DNA from: Alteribacillus iranensis
Lineage (GTDB): Bacteria > Bacillota > Bacilli > Bacillales > Marinococcaceae
Reading direction: 5' to 3'
Length of the DNA: 64,000 nt
Assembly (NCBI RefSeq): GCF_900113025.1
Contig: NZ_FONT01000006.1
Span: forward strand, 62,001-126,000
A program made the position numbers and the translations under genes. This document shows, piece by piece, positions 32,212 to 45,442 of this stretch. Under the pieces are notes generated by a model, which did not search any database, was not told the origin of the DNA, and saw only the letters and a program-made list of their open reading frames with translations. How positions within the stretch are numbered: the first letter of the stretch is position 1; every line of letters starts with the position of its first letter.

Positions 32212-32463
32212 GTGTTTGGTCAGGAGCGTTTAGGAAAAGATGTGAGATTTGAGGATGAAGAAGAGCTTAGACTAAAAGACGCTGCCGAAAAGTTAGAAAC
32301 TTTGGCTTCCATGCTTCGAAGCAAGGGAGAGTGTAGGGTTGCAAACCAAGAAGGAGAGACCACGATAACTCCAGCTGAGAATGTTCAGCTGCAAATAGAA
32401 TATATAAAGCAAGGCAAGGAATATCAAACGGCATTTATTTTATCTTGGAAAGAAAAAGAATAA
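32212..32463 (+). CDS. Amphi-Trp domain protein
   Basis: 83 residues, GTG start with AAAGGGGG upstream. The layout fits the small amphi-Trp family: an N-terminal helix LKDAAEKLETLASMLRSKGE, a beta strand with TITPAENVQLQIEY, and an ending ILSWK. That family is widespread in haloarchaea and halotolerant bacteria and has no settled function. It sits just upstream of rpoN with its own possible -10. Confidence 0.7.
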   Translation: MFGQERLGKDVRFEDEEELRLKDAAEKLETLASMLRSKGECRVANQEGETTITPAENVQLQIEYIKQGKEYQTAFILSWKEKE

Positions 32464-32493
32464 ATGAAAAAGTACAGGCGTTTGCTCATATGG

Positions 32494-32499
32494 TATAAT
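32494..32499 (+). promoter_or_regulatory. Extended -10 for rpoN
   Basis: TATGGTATAAT is a strong extended -10 (TATAAT 32494-32499). The -35 candidate AGTACA at 32471-32476 is poor, spacer 17. Confidence 0.45.
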
Positions 32500-32538
32500 G
32501 AATAGAGTAACCGCTTACAAGGAGAGGGGGAAAACGCC

Positions 32539-33897
32539 GTGAATCTGGAGATGGGACTTTACCAACAGCAGACGATTAAGCTTGTCATGACTCAGGAGCT
32601 GCGCCAGGCGATTTCCTTGCTACAATATTCCACCCAAGAATTGTCCGAGTATTTAGAAGAACAAGCATTGGAAAATCCACTTATTGATATGGAAGAACCA
32701 GAGTTATTTCATAAAGAAGAGCCAAAGTACGAAATGCCAGTTATGTGGCACGATGAACCTTCGAACGAGATTCATAACCAGGAAGAGCAGGAAGGCTTTT
32801 CTCCTTTTGATCGCATTAAAGATGACCGAGAACGAGTAACCGATTATTTAGCCCAGCAGATCCGTTTATTTCCATGCGATGAGAAGGAGAAACGGGTGTT
32901 AGAGCACATTGTTGGAAACGTTGGGGACGACGGCTATATAACGGGAACATATGAGGAAATGGCTGTCCTGTTTGACATAACTGAGGAAGATTATGAATCT
33001 TGTATACGTAAAATACAAAGTTTGGAGCCGGCGGGAATTGGTGCCCGATCATTGCAAGAATGTCTGCTCTTACAATTAGAGCGTCAGTCACCCCGGCAAC
33101 CTTTTATCGAAGTCATTGTCGCTGAGTATTTGGAAGAACTAGCATCTAGAAAGTGGAAGGAATTAGCAAAAAAGTTAGATGTCTCAGTGGAAGATATACA
33201 ACATGCATATGATCAAGTCCAATGCCTTGATCCTTATCCGGGAGTTCACTTTGGAAATGATCACCCAGGACATATTCTTCCTGATGTTTATGTAGAAAAA
33301 GATAGTGATCAATTCATCGTTCGCCTTAATGACGATGGGCTTCCGAAAATTCGAATGAACCGCCAATACCGTCATCTTCTTGAAAGAAATGAAGATGGAG
33401 AAGCGACTGAGTATGCAAAGCAAAAATATAAACAATTGGTTTGGCTCTTAAAGAGCATTGATCAGCGTCAACAAACGATTCGCAGTATTACAGAAGCTAT
33501 TGTAGAGTTTCAGTACGGCTTTTTTGAAAAGGGGCCTTCTGCAATGAAGCCGCTAACTTTAAAGGATGTAGCGGAAGCCGCGGGTGTTCATGAATCTACT
33601 GTGTCGAGAACAACCAACCAAAAGTACGTGCAGACTCCACATGGTTTATTTGAGTTAAAATACTTCTTCTCTGCAGGGATGAATACGAACTCAGGTGAAC
33701 AAACCTCTACTTTCGTAGTTAAATCTATCATTAAAGAACTTGTGGATAATGAGGACAAGAAAAAGCCGCTCTCTGATCAGAAGATAGTGGACCATTTAAA
33801 AAAAGAGCACGGCATTTCGATTTCACGGCGTGCTATTGCAAAATACAGAGGGGAATTACAAATCCCTTCTTCATCGAAACGGAAACGTTATAATTAA
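32539..33897 (+). CDS. rpoN: RNA polymerase sigma-54 factor (SigL)
   Basis: 452 residues, GTG start after AAGGAGAGGGGG. Region I is Gln/Leu-rich (MTQELRQAISLLQYSTQELS), there is an acidic linker, and then the core-binding and DNA-binding domains. The helix-turn-helix is TLKDVAEAAGVHESTVSRTT, and the RpoN box reads SRRAIAKYRGEL in place of the usual ARRTVAKYRE. In Bacillus it serves levanase, arginine and branched-chain catabolism operons. No enhancer-binding regulator is in the window. Confidence 0.95.
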   Translation: MNLEMGLYQQQTIKLVMTQELRQAISLLQYSTQELSEYLEEQALENPLIDMEEPELFHKEEPKYEMPVMWHDEPSNEIHNQEEQEGFSPFDRIKDDRERVTDYLAQQIRLFPCDEKEKRVLEHIVGNVGDDGYITGTYEEMAVLFDITEEDYESCIRKIQSLEPAGIGARSLQECLLLQLERQSPRQPFIEVIVAEYLEELASRKWKELAKKLDVSVEDIQHAYDQVQCLDPYPGVHFGNDHPGHILPDVYVEKDSDQFIVRLNDDGLPKIRMNRQYRHLLERNEDGEATEYAKQKYKQLVWLLKSIDQRQQTIRSITEAIVEFQYGFFEKGPSAMKPLTLKDVAEAAGVHESTVSRTTNQKYVQTPHGLFELKYFFSAGMNTNSGEQTSTFVVKSIIKELVDNEDKKKPLSDQKIVDHLKKEHGISISRRAIAKYRGELQIPSSSKRKRYN

Positions 33898-34321
33898 TAG
33901 GAGTACATGACAATATACCAAGTTTCGTCTTGTACAGCACCTTTGCTAATATTGTTAACCTTAAAAAACTAATACATTTCTAAACAGTGTAAACAATAAG
34001 CCTGATTTTCCACGTAACGAAGGAAAATCAGGTTTTTTTGATAAATCAGGGTGGTACTAAATGATAGAGATAAAGAGAGGACGTCGGTCGCTTGTTTATG
34101 GACGCTTCCCCTTACCTGCCCCCCATTCTCTTCGACAGCTTTCCAGGCATTGTCTCCCATAGCTGCGCTTTTTCTTCTTCCTTAAAAATTAACAAACAGA
34201 ATAAATGAAACAATAAAGTTTAAACTAATATTTTAGAAAACATAAAAAAGAGGTATTACCTGTAAAAGAGAGTAACTTTTATAAGGATGTTTTTATTAAG
34301 TATTGAAAAGGGGGTTACTCA
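33898..34321. other. Gene-free stretch before gap, where cggR would be expected
   Basis: Holds the terminator at 34001 and a 35-codon open stretch on the minus strand (34112-34219) with a hydrophobic segment then KEEEKAQLWETMPGKLSKRM before a stop. It has no start codon context and may be a remnant of a membrane protein gene or chance. No cggR sequence is recognisable. Confidence 0.4.
34001..34039 (+). terminator. Strong terminator after rpoN
   Basis: CCTGATTTTCC (34001-34011) pairs perfectly with GGAAAATCAGG (34022-34032), followed by seven T. Confidence 0.92.
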
Positions 34322-35326
34322 TTGACTGTAAACGTAGGAATAAATGGTTTTGGAAGAATTGGCCGACTTGTGTTGAGAGCTTCTCTTCACCGCAATGATG
34401 TAGAGATAACAGCAATAAATGATTTAACTGACGCTCAAATGCTTGCGCACTTATTGAAGTACGATTCGGTACACGGTAAACTAGAAGAAGGTGTCTCTGT
34501 GGAAGGCAACAGCCTCATAGTCGGGGATAAAAAAATTAGAGTCACACAGGAAAGAAACCCGGAAGATATTAACTGGAAGGATGCTGGAGTACAAACTGTG
34601 GTGGAGGCAACAGGAAGATTTACACGAAGGAATGATGCTTCAAAACACTTCGTCTCGGGAGCCGAGAAAGTAATCATTTCGGCGCCAGGGAAAGAAGTAG
34701 ACGCTACATTTGTAATGGGAGTGAACCACAAAGAGTATCAACCGGACCATCACCATATCGTATCAAACGCTTCCTGTACAACAAATTGTTTAGCACCTGT
34801 CGCAAAAGTATTACATGAAGAGTTTGGCCTAAAAAGAGGGATGATGACAACGGTTCATTCCTACACGAACGACCAGCAAATTTTAGATCTTCCCCACAAA
34901 GATTATCGTCGAGCCAGAGCGGCAGCCGAAAATATCATTCCGACTTCCACGGGAGCTGCAAAAGCAGTAGCCCTTGTCCTTCCCGAGTTAGAAGGGAAAT
35001 TAACTGGTGGGGCAGTTCGCGTACCGACACCGAATGTTTCGTTAATCGATTTAACAGCAGAGTTACAAACAAATGTAAGTGTAGAAGCGGTGAATTCGGC
35101 TTTTCAAAAGGCTTCTGAGCAAGACTTACAAGGCATCTTAGGTTACAGCGAGGAGCCTTTGGTGTCAGGCGATTATAATGACGATACCCGCTCTAGTATT
35201 GTAGATGGGCTCTCCACGATGGTCTTGGAGGATAATCTCATAAAAGTGATTGCTTGGTATGATAATGAATATGCTTACTCCAACCGTGTCACTGAACTTG
35301 CAGCCTACATGGCTGACAAGGGATGA
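34322..35326 (+). CDS. gap: Glyceraldehyde-3-phosphate dehydrogenase
   Basis: 334 residues from a TTG with AAAAGGGGG upstream. No other in-frame start fits the conserved TVNVGINGFGRIGRLVLR. Catalytic Cys in SNASCTTNCLAP and His in TTVHSYTNDQ. The sequence tracks B. subtilis glycolytic GapA (NDLTDAQMLAHLLKYDSVHG) rather than gluconeogenic GapB. It is followed by pgk-tpiA-gpmI-eno, but a hairpin terminator lies between gap and pgk. The repressor gene cggR, normally upstream, is missing here. Confidence 0.95.
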   Translation: MTVNVGINGFGRIGRLVLRASLHRNDVEITAINDLTDAQMLAHLLKYDSVHGKLEEGVSVEGNSLIVGDKKIRVTQERNPEDINWKDAGVQTVVEATGRFTRRNDASKHFVSGAEKVIISAPGKEVDATFVMGVNHKEYQPDHHHIVSNASCTTNCLAPVAKVLHEEFGLKRGMMTTVHSYTNDQQILDLPHKDYRRARAAAENIIPTSTGAAKAVALVLPELEGKLTGGAVRVPTPNVSLIDLTAELQTNVSVEAVNSAFQKASEQDLQGILGYSEEPLVSGDYNDDTRSSIVDGLSTMVLEDNLIKVIAWYDNEYAYSNRVTELAAYMADKG

Positions 35327-35344
35327 AAAAAGTGATCACATGCT

Positions 35345-35384
35345 AAAAAGGGGGAGAAACACTAATATTTCTTTCCCCCTTTTT
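35345..35384 (+). terminator. Terminator-like hairpin between gap and pgk
   Basis: AAAAAGGGGG (35345-35354) pairs perfectly with CCCCCTTTTT (35375-35384), ending in T. It may uncouple gap expression from the rest of the glycolytic operon. Confidence 0.7.
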
Positions 35385-35412
35385 ATGCTGTTAAGGAATG
35401 ACAAAGAAGCTG

Positions 35413-35437
35413 CTCGATGTATGATGAATATATCGAG
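35413..35437. promoter_or_regulatory. Inverted repeat upstream of pgk
   Basis: CTCGAT (35413-35418) and ATCGAG (35432-35437) with inner TAT/ATA symmetry form a 25-base imperfect palindrome 45 bases before the pgk start. It could be an operator or an mRNA hairpin. Confidence 0.4.
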
Positions 35438-35482
35438 AGTAAAACAAACAGAATGTATTTGCACAAGGAGGACTAGACTAGG

Positions 35483-36667
35483 ATGAATAAGCGTTCTATA
35501 CGTGACGTGGATGTAAATGGAAAAAGAGTATTTGTCCGCGTTGATTTTAATGTACCTATGGAAGAGGGAAAAGTAACGGATGACACACGTATAAAAGCCT
35601 CTTTACCTACTATCAAATATTTAATGGAACGAGGGGCGAAAGTAGTTCTTGGCAGTCATCTAGGCCGACCGAAAGGAAAGGTAGTGGAAGAACTTCGTCT
35701 AGCTCCCGTCGCAGATCGACTTAGTGAAATTTTATCGATTCCGGTGAAGAGAACGCAGGAAGTATATGGTGAAGAAGCAAAGCGGAAGGCAAATGACTTA
35801 AAAGAGGGTGAGGTACTGCTGTTAGAAAATCTCCGATTTGATCCGGGAGAAGAGAAAAATGACGTCACTCTTGCAAAAAATATGGCTTCTTTAGTGGATT
35901 TTTATGTAAACGATGCTTTTGGGACCGCTCACCGCGCTCATGCATCTACAGAAGGTATTGGCCATCACCTGCCATCTGCAGCTGGTTTGCTCATGGAAAG
36001 TGAGTTAAACGTATTAGGAAAGGCATTGTCTAATCCTGAACGCCCCTTCACTGCAATTATAGGCGGAGCAAAAGTGAAAGACAAAATTGATGTTATTGAT
36101 AATCTACTAGATAAAGTGGATAATTTAATTATTGGTGGAGGTCTAGCTTTTACTTTCGTCAAAGCGCAAGGGTACGATATTGGGAACTCGCTCTTAGAAA
36201 AGGATAAAATTTCTACTGCAAAACGATTTATGGATAAAGCGCAAAAAAGAGGCGTTCATTTATACATACCAGAGGACGCAGCTCTTGCTGATCAATTCAG
36301 TCGTGATGCTAATAAAAAGGTCACTGATATTGACAGCATACCAGAGACTTGGCAGGCATTGGATATTGGCCCGAAAACAATTAGTACATACAAAAAGGTT
36401 ATTTATGATTCGAAGCTCGTCATTTGGAATGGGCCTATGGGTGTATTTGAGTTTGAAGCATTCGCTGATGGAACGCGAGGGATAAGTGAAGCACTTGCAG
36501 AAGCGGCAGATGCTTATTCGATTATCGGTGGAGGAGATTCCGCGGCAGCTGTAGAGGCATTTGGCTTAGCGGATAAGATGGATCATATTTCGACGGGAGG
36601 AGGAGCCTCTCTTGAGTTTATGGAAGGGAAAACTCTCCCTGGTATTGCCGTATTAGATGATAAGTAA
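35483..36667 (+). CDS. pgk: Phosphoglycerate kinase
   Basis: 394 residues. AAGGAGG precedes the ATG. N-domain [11 protein letters not shown] and SHLGRPKGK bind 3-phosphoglycerate; the C-domain [10 protein letters not shown] and [11 protein letters not shown] bind nucleotide. It makes ATP from 1,3-bisphosphoglycerate. First gene of a tight pgk-tpiA-gpmI-eno block. Confidence 0.97.
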   Translation: MNKRSIRDVDVNGKRVFVRVDFNVPMEEGKVTDDTRIKASLPTIKYLMERGAKVVLGSHLGRPKGKVVEELRLAPVADRLSEILSIPVKRTQEVYGEEAKRKANDLKEGEVLLLENLRFDPGEEKNDVTLAKNMASLVDFYVNDAFGTAHRAHASTEGIGHHLPSAAGLLMESELNVLGKALSNPERPFTAIIGGAKVKDKIDVIDNLLDKVDNLIIGGGLAFTFVKAQGYDIGNSLLEKDKISTAKRFMDKAQKRGVHLYIPEDAALADQFSRDANKKVTDIDSIPETWQALDIGPKTISTYKKVIYDSKLVIWNGPMGVFEFEAFADGTRGISEALAEAADAYSIIGGGDSAAAVEAFGLADKMDHISTGGGASLEFMEGKTLPGIAVLDDK

Positions 36668-36700
36668 ATTATGGATGGAACAGTCATGAGGTGAAAAATG

Positions 36701-37455
36701 ATGCGTAAACCAATTATCGCGGGTAATTGGAAAATGAACAAATCATACTCGGAAGCTATGACATTTACAAGAGAAGTGAACCAAAAAATTCCCTCTGAAG
36801 ATGTTATGGATACAGTAATCTGTGCACCTGCCATTTTTCTAAAAGGTATGGAGGAGAGGGCCGAAGATACCCCGCTTCAAATGGGTGCGCAAACGATGCA
36901 TTTTGAAAATAGTGGAGCGTTTACAGGAGAAATCAGCCCCAAGTCGTTAGCAGACATAGGGATATCATTTGTCATTATAGGGCATTCGGAGCGTCGAGAA
37001 ATGTTTAATGAAACAGACGAAACAGTAAACAAGAAAATGCATGCTGCTTTTAGGGAAGATCTTACTCCAATTATGTGTTGCGGAGAAACGTTGAACCAAA
37101 AAGAAGAGGGTTTCACAGAAAAAGTAGTGAGTGAACAAGTGACAAAAGGATTTAACGGGCTGTCTAAAGAACAAGCAAAGCGTGCCATCGTTGCGTATGA
37201 GCCGATATGGGCTATTGGTACAGGACGAACTTCCTCCCCAGAGGATGCGAATAAAACATGCGGACTTATTCGTCAAGTGATAGAGCAGCTTTATGATAAT
37301 GAAACTGCTCAATCGGTTCGCATTCAATATGGCGGTAGTGTGAAACCAGAAAATATTAGCAGTTTAATGGAAAAAGAGCACATTGATGGCGCTTTGGTCG
37401 GTGGTGCCAGCCTACAAGCAGATTCTTTTCTTGCAATTATTGAGGGGGCAAAAGT

Positions 37456-37459
<4 letters not shown>
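36701..37459 (+). CDS. tpiA: Triosephosphate isomerase
   Basis: 252 residues. Two adjacent ATGs (36698 and 36701); GAGGTG is 7 bases from the second, which gives [14 protein letters not shown] as in Bacillus. Catalytic His in IIGHSERR and Glu in [12 protein letters not shown]. Interconverts DHAP and GAP. Stop overlaps gpmI by 4 bases. Confidence 0.96.
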
Positions 37460-40315
<2,856 letters not shown>

Positions 40316-40401
40316 AGCACGTGTCTTATATTAGGGAGATTTTTATAAACACATGGATGGGTCTAAAAAGAGTGGAAAATGTGAACTGAACGTTTTGCCT
40401 G

Positions 40402-40431
40402 TTGCTCATTTTATGAGGAGTATGGTAAATT
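40402..40431 (+). promoter_or_regulatory. Possible secG promoter
   Basis: -35 TTGCTC (40402-40407) and extended -10 TGGTAAATT (-10 40426-40431), spacer 18. Confidence 0.4.
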
Positions 40432-40464
40432 AACGTTATGTAAATAGGTCGCGGAGGTGGAAGA

Positions 40465-40695
40465 GTGGAGACCTTGCTTTATGTTTTATTGATTATAGTT
40501 GCTATCGGTTTAATCACGGTAGTTTTACTCCAATCTGGCCGTAGCGCTGGATTGTCTGGGGCTATTTCTGGTGGAGCAGAACAGCTAATGGGAAAACAGA
40601 AAGCCCGAGGTATTGAGGCGTTTTTATCACGAATGACAGTGATTTTATCTATCCTGTTTTTCGTCTTAGCTATTTTGCTGGCATATTTCCTATAA
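40465..40695 (+). CDS. secG: Preprotein translocase subunit SecG
   Basis: 76 residues, GTG start with GGAGGTGG upstream. Two membrane helices around the conserved [20 protein letters not shown] loop. Accessory subunit of the SecYEG channel. Followed by a good terminator. Confidence 0.94.
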   Translation: METLLYVLLIIVAIGLITVVLLQSGRSAGLSGAISGGAEQLMGKQKARGIEAFLSRMTVILSILFFVLAILLAYFL

Positions 40696-40712
40696 TACGT
40701 AAAAATAAGAAA

Positions 40713-40744
40713 GGCAGCGGATCTATAAAGACCCGCTGCTTTTT
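40713..40744 (+). terminator. Terminator after secG
   Basis: GCAGCGG (40713-40719) pairs with CCGCTGC (40732-40738), then six T. Confidence 0.9.
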
Positions 40745-40906
40745 TGCATGATTCTTTATAACGCCATACTAATTTGTGTTCTTTATGTGCTATCCTTCGC
40801 TTATTTGAATACGTTGAATAAGTTATTTGTTGGCTTGTCTTGGGAAAAATAGGGTATATTGATAGAGGAAGAAAAAAGAATAAGGAACCGTAAAGGATGA
40901 AGTAAA

Positions 40907-41629
40907 ATGATTGGGTGCCTATGTCTCCATGGTTTTACTGGCTCGCCTTGGGAATTAGAGCCCATTGCGACTCGCTTGAAACAGAATCATAATTGGCTGG
41001 TTTATACCCCCGTGTTACCGGGGCATGGACAAGGGGAGGATTTAAAAAAGACAACCTATCAAGCTTGGATTTACAAGGCAGATATGGCTGCCAAGCATAT
41101 GATCTCCCAGTGTGAGAAAGTGTATGTTATCGGTTTTTCAATGGGAGGAATGCTAGCATGTTATATTGCAGCAAGGTATCAAATTGAAAAACTTGTACTA
41201 ATAAGTGCGGCAGCACAGTATATCGGTGTAGGTCAATTAATGAAAGACATGGCTGTGATTATCGAAAACGGAGTAAAAGGAAACATGAAAGAACACCCCT
41301 GGTATCCGATATTCCAGGAAAAGATACATACACCTTTACATGCGGTCGGAGAATTTAGAAAAGCAGTGAAAGAAGTAACTCCTTTTGTCAAAAATATAAA
41401 GATACCTGTATTTATGGGACAGGGGGTAAAAGATGGGCTTGTGCCTAGGCGAAGTGCGGATTTTCTAAACTCACAAATAGAGGCTCCTGTTAAACAATTA
41501 TATCTATACGAGCAGTCCAAGCACTTTTTGTACCATGGAGAGAATAAGGAACAGGTCATACAGGACACAGAACATTTTTTATTATCAACGAACCTTTCTT
41601 CGGAACTCGTATGGAAAAGTAATGATTAG
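40907..41629 (+). CDS. Alpha/beta hydrolase (carboxylesterase-like)
   Basis: 240 residues. Oxyanion-hole start [15 protein letters not shown], nucleophile elbow GFSMGGMLA, probable Asp in GVKDGLVP and His in SKHFLYH. This is the monoglyceride-lipase/Est30-like branch. It forms a tandem pair with the next, more typical carboxylesterase 30 bases away. Substrate unknown. Confidence 0.85.
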   Translation: MIGCLCLHGFTGSPWELEPIATRLKQNHNWLVYTPVLPGHGQGEDLKKTTYQAWIYKADMAAKHMISQCEKVYVIGFSMGGMLACYIAARYQIEKLVLISAAAQYIGVGQLMKDMAVIIENGVKGNMKEHPWYPIFQEKIHTPLHAVGEFRKAVKEVTPFVKNIKIPVFMGQGVKDGLVPRRSADFLNSQIEAPVKQLYLYEQSKHFLYHGENKEQVIQDTEHFLLSTNLSSELVWKSND

Positions 41630-41658
41630 AAAAAGATAGAGGGAAAGGGGACATTATA

Positions 41659-42414
41659 ATGAAAGTGATACCACCGAAACCATTTACTTTTGAGGGAGGA
41701 AAGCGAGCTGTTTTATTATTACATGCGTTTACTGGGTCTTCCGCTGACGTACGACAATTAGGGCGTTATCTTCAAAAACGAGGTTACACGTGTCACGCTC
41801 CAATATATAAAGGGCACGGGGTACCTCCAGAGGAATTAATGAAAACAAGCTATAAAGACTGGTGGCAAGACGTCGAGAATGGTTGGCAAAAACTGAAGAA
41901 TGAGGGGTATGAGGAAATAGCTGTAGCCGGACTATCTCTTGGAGGTGCCTTTACTTTAAAACTTGCTGAAGAGCAAGAAGTAAAGGGGATCATACCAATG
42001 TGTGCTCCCATGACGACCCATAATAATAAACAACGTCTTCATAAGGGAGTTCTCCAATATGCTAAACAACAGAAGCAGCTTGAAAAGAAAGAGGAAGACC
42101 AAATAAAAAAAGAGATGGAGGAGTTTGAACAACTTCCGCTGGACACACTGGACTCAGTGAACAAGCTGGTTGAAGATGTCCAAAGTTTGTTGGAGGATAT
42201 TGAAGCACCTGCACTTGTTGTTCAAGCGGGAAAAGACCAGATGGTAGATCCAAAAAGTGCTGAAATCATTTATGAATCCATTGGATCTGAACAAAAAGAA
42301 CTGAAATGGTATGAAGATTCACCGCACGTGATTACGATAGGACCGGAAAAGGACCAGCTTCACGAAGATATCTATGAGTTTCTAGAACAACTCGAATGGG
42401 AAACAGAAAAATAA
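41659..42414 (+). CDS. est: Carboxylesterase, Est30/YvaK type
   Basis: 251 residues. [20 protein letters not shown], nucleophile Ser in GLSLGGAFT, Asp in GKDQMVDP and His in SPHVIT, matching the Geobacillus Est30 and B. subtilis YvaK families in length and order. Cytosolic esterase of short acyl chains. Position secG-est-rnr-smpB is the standard Bacillus order. Confidence 0.9.
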   Translation: MKVIPPKPFTFEGGKRAVLLLHAFTGSSADVRQLGRYLQKRGYTCHAPIYKGHGVPPEELMKTSYKDWWQDVENGWQKLKNEGYEEIAVAGLSLGGAFTLKLAEEQEVKGIIPMCAPMTTHNNKQRLHKGVLQYAKQQKQLEKKEEDQIKKEMEEFEQLPLDTLDSVNKLVEDVQSLLEDIEAPALVVQAGKDQMVDPKSAEIIYESIGSEQKELKWYEDSPHVITIGPEKDQLHEDIYEFLEQLEWETEK

Positions 42415-42459
42415 TATAAAAGTAGATATGTTTGACCGTTACAGGAAGGAGATGAAAAG

Positions 42460-44769
42460 ATGGAAGAATCACAGAAGGAACGTTTAATGATGTATATGCG
42501 TGAAGAGGCCGCAAAGCCGATGTCTGTGGAAGAAATTCAAGATGCATTGGATGCCCATAGTGCAGAAGAAACGAAAGATTTAATGAAAACGTTGAACGAA
42601 CTTGAAGATCAAGGGGAGATAGTCCGGACACGGAGCAATCGCTACGGGGTTCCTGAGAAAATGAATTTGGTAAAAGGAACAGTACAAGCCCACCAACGAG
42701 GTTTTGCTTTTATTCTTCCAGAAAACAAGGGAGAGGACGATATATTTGTACCAGCCAATGAATTAAATGGTGCGATGAACAAAGATATTGTTTTAGTACG
42801 TGTTCAACGTAAATCTTCCGGGTCTAAGCCAGAAGGCGTTGTGGTCCGTATTCTTGAGAGAGGGACACAGAAAATTGTCGGGACGTATGTCGATTATCGA
42901 TCTTACGGTTTAGTTGAAGCGGATGATAAACACATCTCAAATGATATCTTTATTCCACAGGACGCAGAAAATGGAGCTGTAGATGGTCACAAAGTAGTTG
43001 TGGAGATTACTAAGTATCCAGAGGGACGATTCAGTGCAGAGGGAAAAGTCGTTAACATTCTCGGTCATAAAAATGATCCTGGTGTAGATATTTTATCCAT
43101 TATTCATAAACATGGTTTGCCTGGAGAGTTTCCTCAAGAAGTGATTGATCAGGCTAATGAGATTCCAGACACATTAACGGAGAAAGATTTAGTTGAGAGA
43201 CGTGACTTGAGAGAGGAAACAATTGTTACTATTGATGGAGCAGATGCAAAAGATCTCGATGATGCCGTACAAGTAAAAAGGTTAGAAAATGGTAACTTTT
43301 TGCTAGGTGTCCACATTGCTGACGTAAGTTACTACGTAGAGGAAGGGTCACCTATTGATCAGGAAGCCTTCGAACGTGCTACGAGTGTGTACCTGGTTGA
43401 TCGCGTAATACCGATGATACCTCATCGTCTATCCAATGGAATATGCAGTTTAAATCCAAAGGTGGATCGGCTGACCATGTCATGTGAAATGGAAATTACA
43501 CCTGATGGTGAAGTGGTAAATCATGATATTTTTGAAAGTGTTATTCGCTCTTCCGAACGTATGACCTATTCAGATGTGCGGTTAATTTTAGAAGAAAAAG
43601 ACGAAGATACGAGGGAGAAATATAAAGAACTAGTGCCTTTATTTGAACGAATGGAGGAGCTTGCTCTCATACTGAGAAAGAAACGATTTGAACGTGGAGC
43701 GATCGATTTTGACTTTAAAGAAGCCAAGGTTATCGTTGATGAAGAGGGAAAGCCAGAAGACGTAAAATTATTAGAACGATCAGTTGCAGAACGATTGATC
43801 GAGGAATTTATGCTGGCAGCTAATGAGACAGTGGCAGAGCACTTTCATTGGTTAAAGCTGCCGTTTGTTTATCGAATCCACGAAGACCCGGATCCTGAAA
43901 AGCTAGAACGTTTTCTGGAGTTTGTGACGACGTTTGGTTATGTTGTAAAAGGAAGTGCGAACACCGTCCACCCTCGTGCCCTTCAGAAAGTATTAGAAGA
44001 AGTAAAAGGAGAAACGGAAGAGGCAGTAATAAGTACAGTGCTATTACGATCCATGCAGCAGGCAAAATATGATCCAGAAAACGTGGGACACTTTGGCTTG
44101 TCCTCAGATTTTTATACCCATTTTACCTCTCCCATTCGTCGTTATCCTGATTTAATCGTTCATCGTCTCATTCGTGAATATGCTATTAAAAATAATATGG
44201 ATGGTAAAACGCAGTCCACATGGAGAGAAAAACTCCCCGATATTACACGACATGCCTCAGAAAGAGAAAGAAGAGCGGTTGATGCAGAACGGGACGTCGA
44301 TGATTTGAAGAAAGCACAATACATGGAAGATAAAGTTGGCGAAGAATTTACTGGATTTATAAGCGGAGTTACTAACTTTGGTATGTTTGTAGAGCTGGAA
44401 AACACCATTGAAGGTATGGTTCACATTAGTTATCTAACAGATGACTACTATCATTTCGATGAAAAGGCTTATGCACTCATTGGAGAACGTACAGCCAATA
44501 TGTTTCGAATCGGGGATGAAGTCGAAGTCCGTGTGATCCAGGTTAACGTAGAAGAAGCCGATATAGACTTTGAAGTGGTTGGAATGAAAGGATCGAAAAC
44601 ACGGCGTCGCAAAGATAGGCCAAAAGTGATCGAGGGAGGAAAACGGCAGTCATCTGCTTCTCAGAACCAACCGAAATCTAAAAAAGGCCGTCAGAAAGGA
44701 CGCAATAAAACGAAACGGAATAAGCCATTTTATGAAAATGTTCCAAAGAAAAAAAGTAAAAAACGTTAG
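42460..44769 (+). CDS. rnr: Ribonuclease R
   Basis: 769 residues. N-terminal helix-turn-helix domain (about 1-70), two cold-shock domains, RNB catalytic core with [14 protein letters not shown] (Asp metal ligands) and [12 protein letters not shown], an S1 domain (about 625-705, [20 protein letters not shown]) and a Lys/Arg-rich tail. A 3'-5' exonuclease that degrades structured RNA and works with tmRNA-SmpB in clearing non-stop mRNA, which explains the smpB neighbour. Confidence 0.96.
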   Translation: MEESQKERLMMYMREEAAKPMSVEEIQDALDAHSAEETKDLMKTLNELEDQGEIVRTRSNRYGVPEKMNLVKGTVQAHQRGFAFILPENKGEDDIFVPANELNGAMNKDIVLVRVQRKSSGSKPEGVVVRILERGTQKIVGTYVDYRSYGLVEADDKHISNDIFIPQDAENGAVDGHKVVVEITKYPEGRFSAEGKVVNILGHKNDPGVDILSIIHKHGLPGEFPQEVIDQANEIPDTLTEKDLVERRDLREETIVTIDGADAKDLDDAVQVKRLENGNFLLGVHIADVSYYVEEGSPIDQEAFERATSVYLVDRVIPMIPHRLSNGICSLNPKVDRLTMSCEMEITPDGEVVNHDIFESVIRSSERMTYSDVRLILEEKDEDTREKYKELVPLFERMEELALILRKKRFERGAIDFDFKEAKVIVDEEGKPEDVKLLERSVAERLIEEFMLAANETVAEHFHWLKLPFVYRIHEDPDPEKLERFLEFVTTFGYVVKGSANTVHPRALQKVLEEVKGETEEAVISTVLLRSMQQAKYDPENVGHFGLSSDFYTHFTSPIRRYPDLIVHRLIREYAIKNNMDGKTQSTWREKLPDITRHASERERRAVDAERDVDDLKKAQYMEDKVGEEFTGFISGVTNFGMFVELENTIEGMVHISYLTDDYYHFDEKAYALIGERTANMFRIGDEVEVRVIQVNVEEADIDFEVVGMKGSKTRRRKDRPKVIEGGKRQSSASQNQPKSKKGRQKGRNKTKRNKPFYENVPKKKSKKR

Positions 44770-44899
44770 GTCCTGCTTTATACTCTTCATTGACGTATTT
44801 TCAACTGATTTGCTAGTATAAGTAGAAGTAGAAACAGAGCAGAGAAATGTAAGAGGAGAAACTGTCTTTCTCATGACGAGAAGAAAGGGTAGAGAACTA

Positions 44900-45373
44900 G
44901 TGGCTGTAAAAAATGAAGGAAGAGTAATCGCACAAAATAAAAAAGCACGTCATGATTATTTTGTTGAAGAAACTTTTGAAGCAGGGATGGTTCTGAAAGG
45001 AACGGAGATCAAAGCGATACGAGCGGGAAGGATGAACTTGAAAGACAGCTTTGCACGGGTGGAGAATGGAGAGATTTTTCTCCATAACGCACACATTGGC
45101 CATTATGAACAAGGAAATCGTTACAATCACGATCCGCTACGTACCCGAAAGCTTTTGCTTCATCGTCGAGAGATTAATAAGCTTATTGGTCAAAGCCAGC
45201 AAACAGGCTATTCCATTGTCCCTTTAAAAGTCTATATCAAGAACGGGGTAGCAAAAGTGCTGCTAGGACTAGCAAGAGGGAAGAAAAAACACGATAAACG
45301 CGAAGCATTAAAGCAAAAAGACGCGAAACGTGAGATGGATCGTGCTATCCGGCGACAAATGAAAGGTGAGTAA
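44900..45373 (+). CDS. smpB: SsrA-binding protein SmpB
   Basis: 157 residues from the GTG at 44900, which aligns with the 155-157-residue family ([16 protein letters not shown]). An ATG at 44873 would add nine residues and has GAGGAG at a long 14-base spacing, so the start is not certain. Core motifs [18 protein letters not shown] and [17 protein letters not shown]. Binds the tRNA-like end of tmRNA, encoded about 1 kb downstream. Confidence 0.95.
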   Translation: MAVKNEGRVIAQNKKARHDYFVEETFEAGMVLKGTEIKAIRAGRMNLKDSFARVENGEIFLHNAHIGHYEQGNRYNHDPLRTRKLLLHRREINKLIGQSQQTGYSIVPLKVYIKNGVAKVLLGLARGKKKHDKREALKQKDAKREMDRAIRRQMKGE

Positions 45374-45393
45374 CCAAGGTTGTGCCAATGACA

Positions 45394-45432
45394 GGTAAAG
45401 TCCCCGCGCCTCAGGAAGCAGGGGACTTTACC
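45394..45432. terminator. Long hairpin between smpB and yunB
   Basis: Perfect 12-bp stem GGTAAAGTCCCC (45394-45405) with GGGGACTTTACC (45421-45432), between convergent genes. It lacks a T-run on either strand, so termination is likely but not certain. Confidence 0.55.
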
Positions 45433-45442
45433 AAAAGGAACC

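Noticed and set aside
34435-34731. Minus-strand frames inside gap, uvrA, ilvD and other core genes
   Set aside because: They are antisense shadows caused by codon bias of strongly coding genes.
44873-44899. Longer N-terminus for SmpB
   Set aside because: The extra nine residues are not in the family and the spacing to GAGGAG is 14 bases. Kept only as an alternative start.
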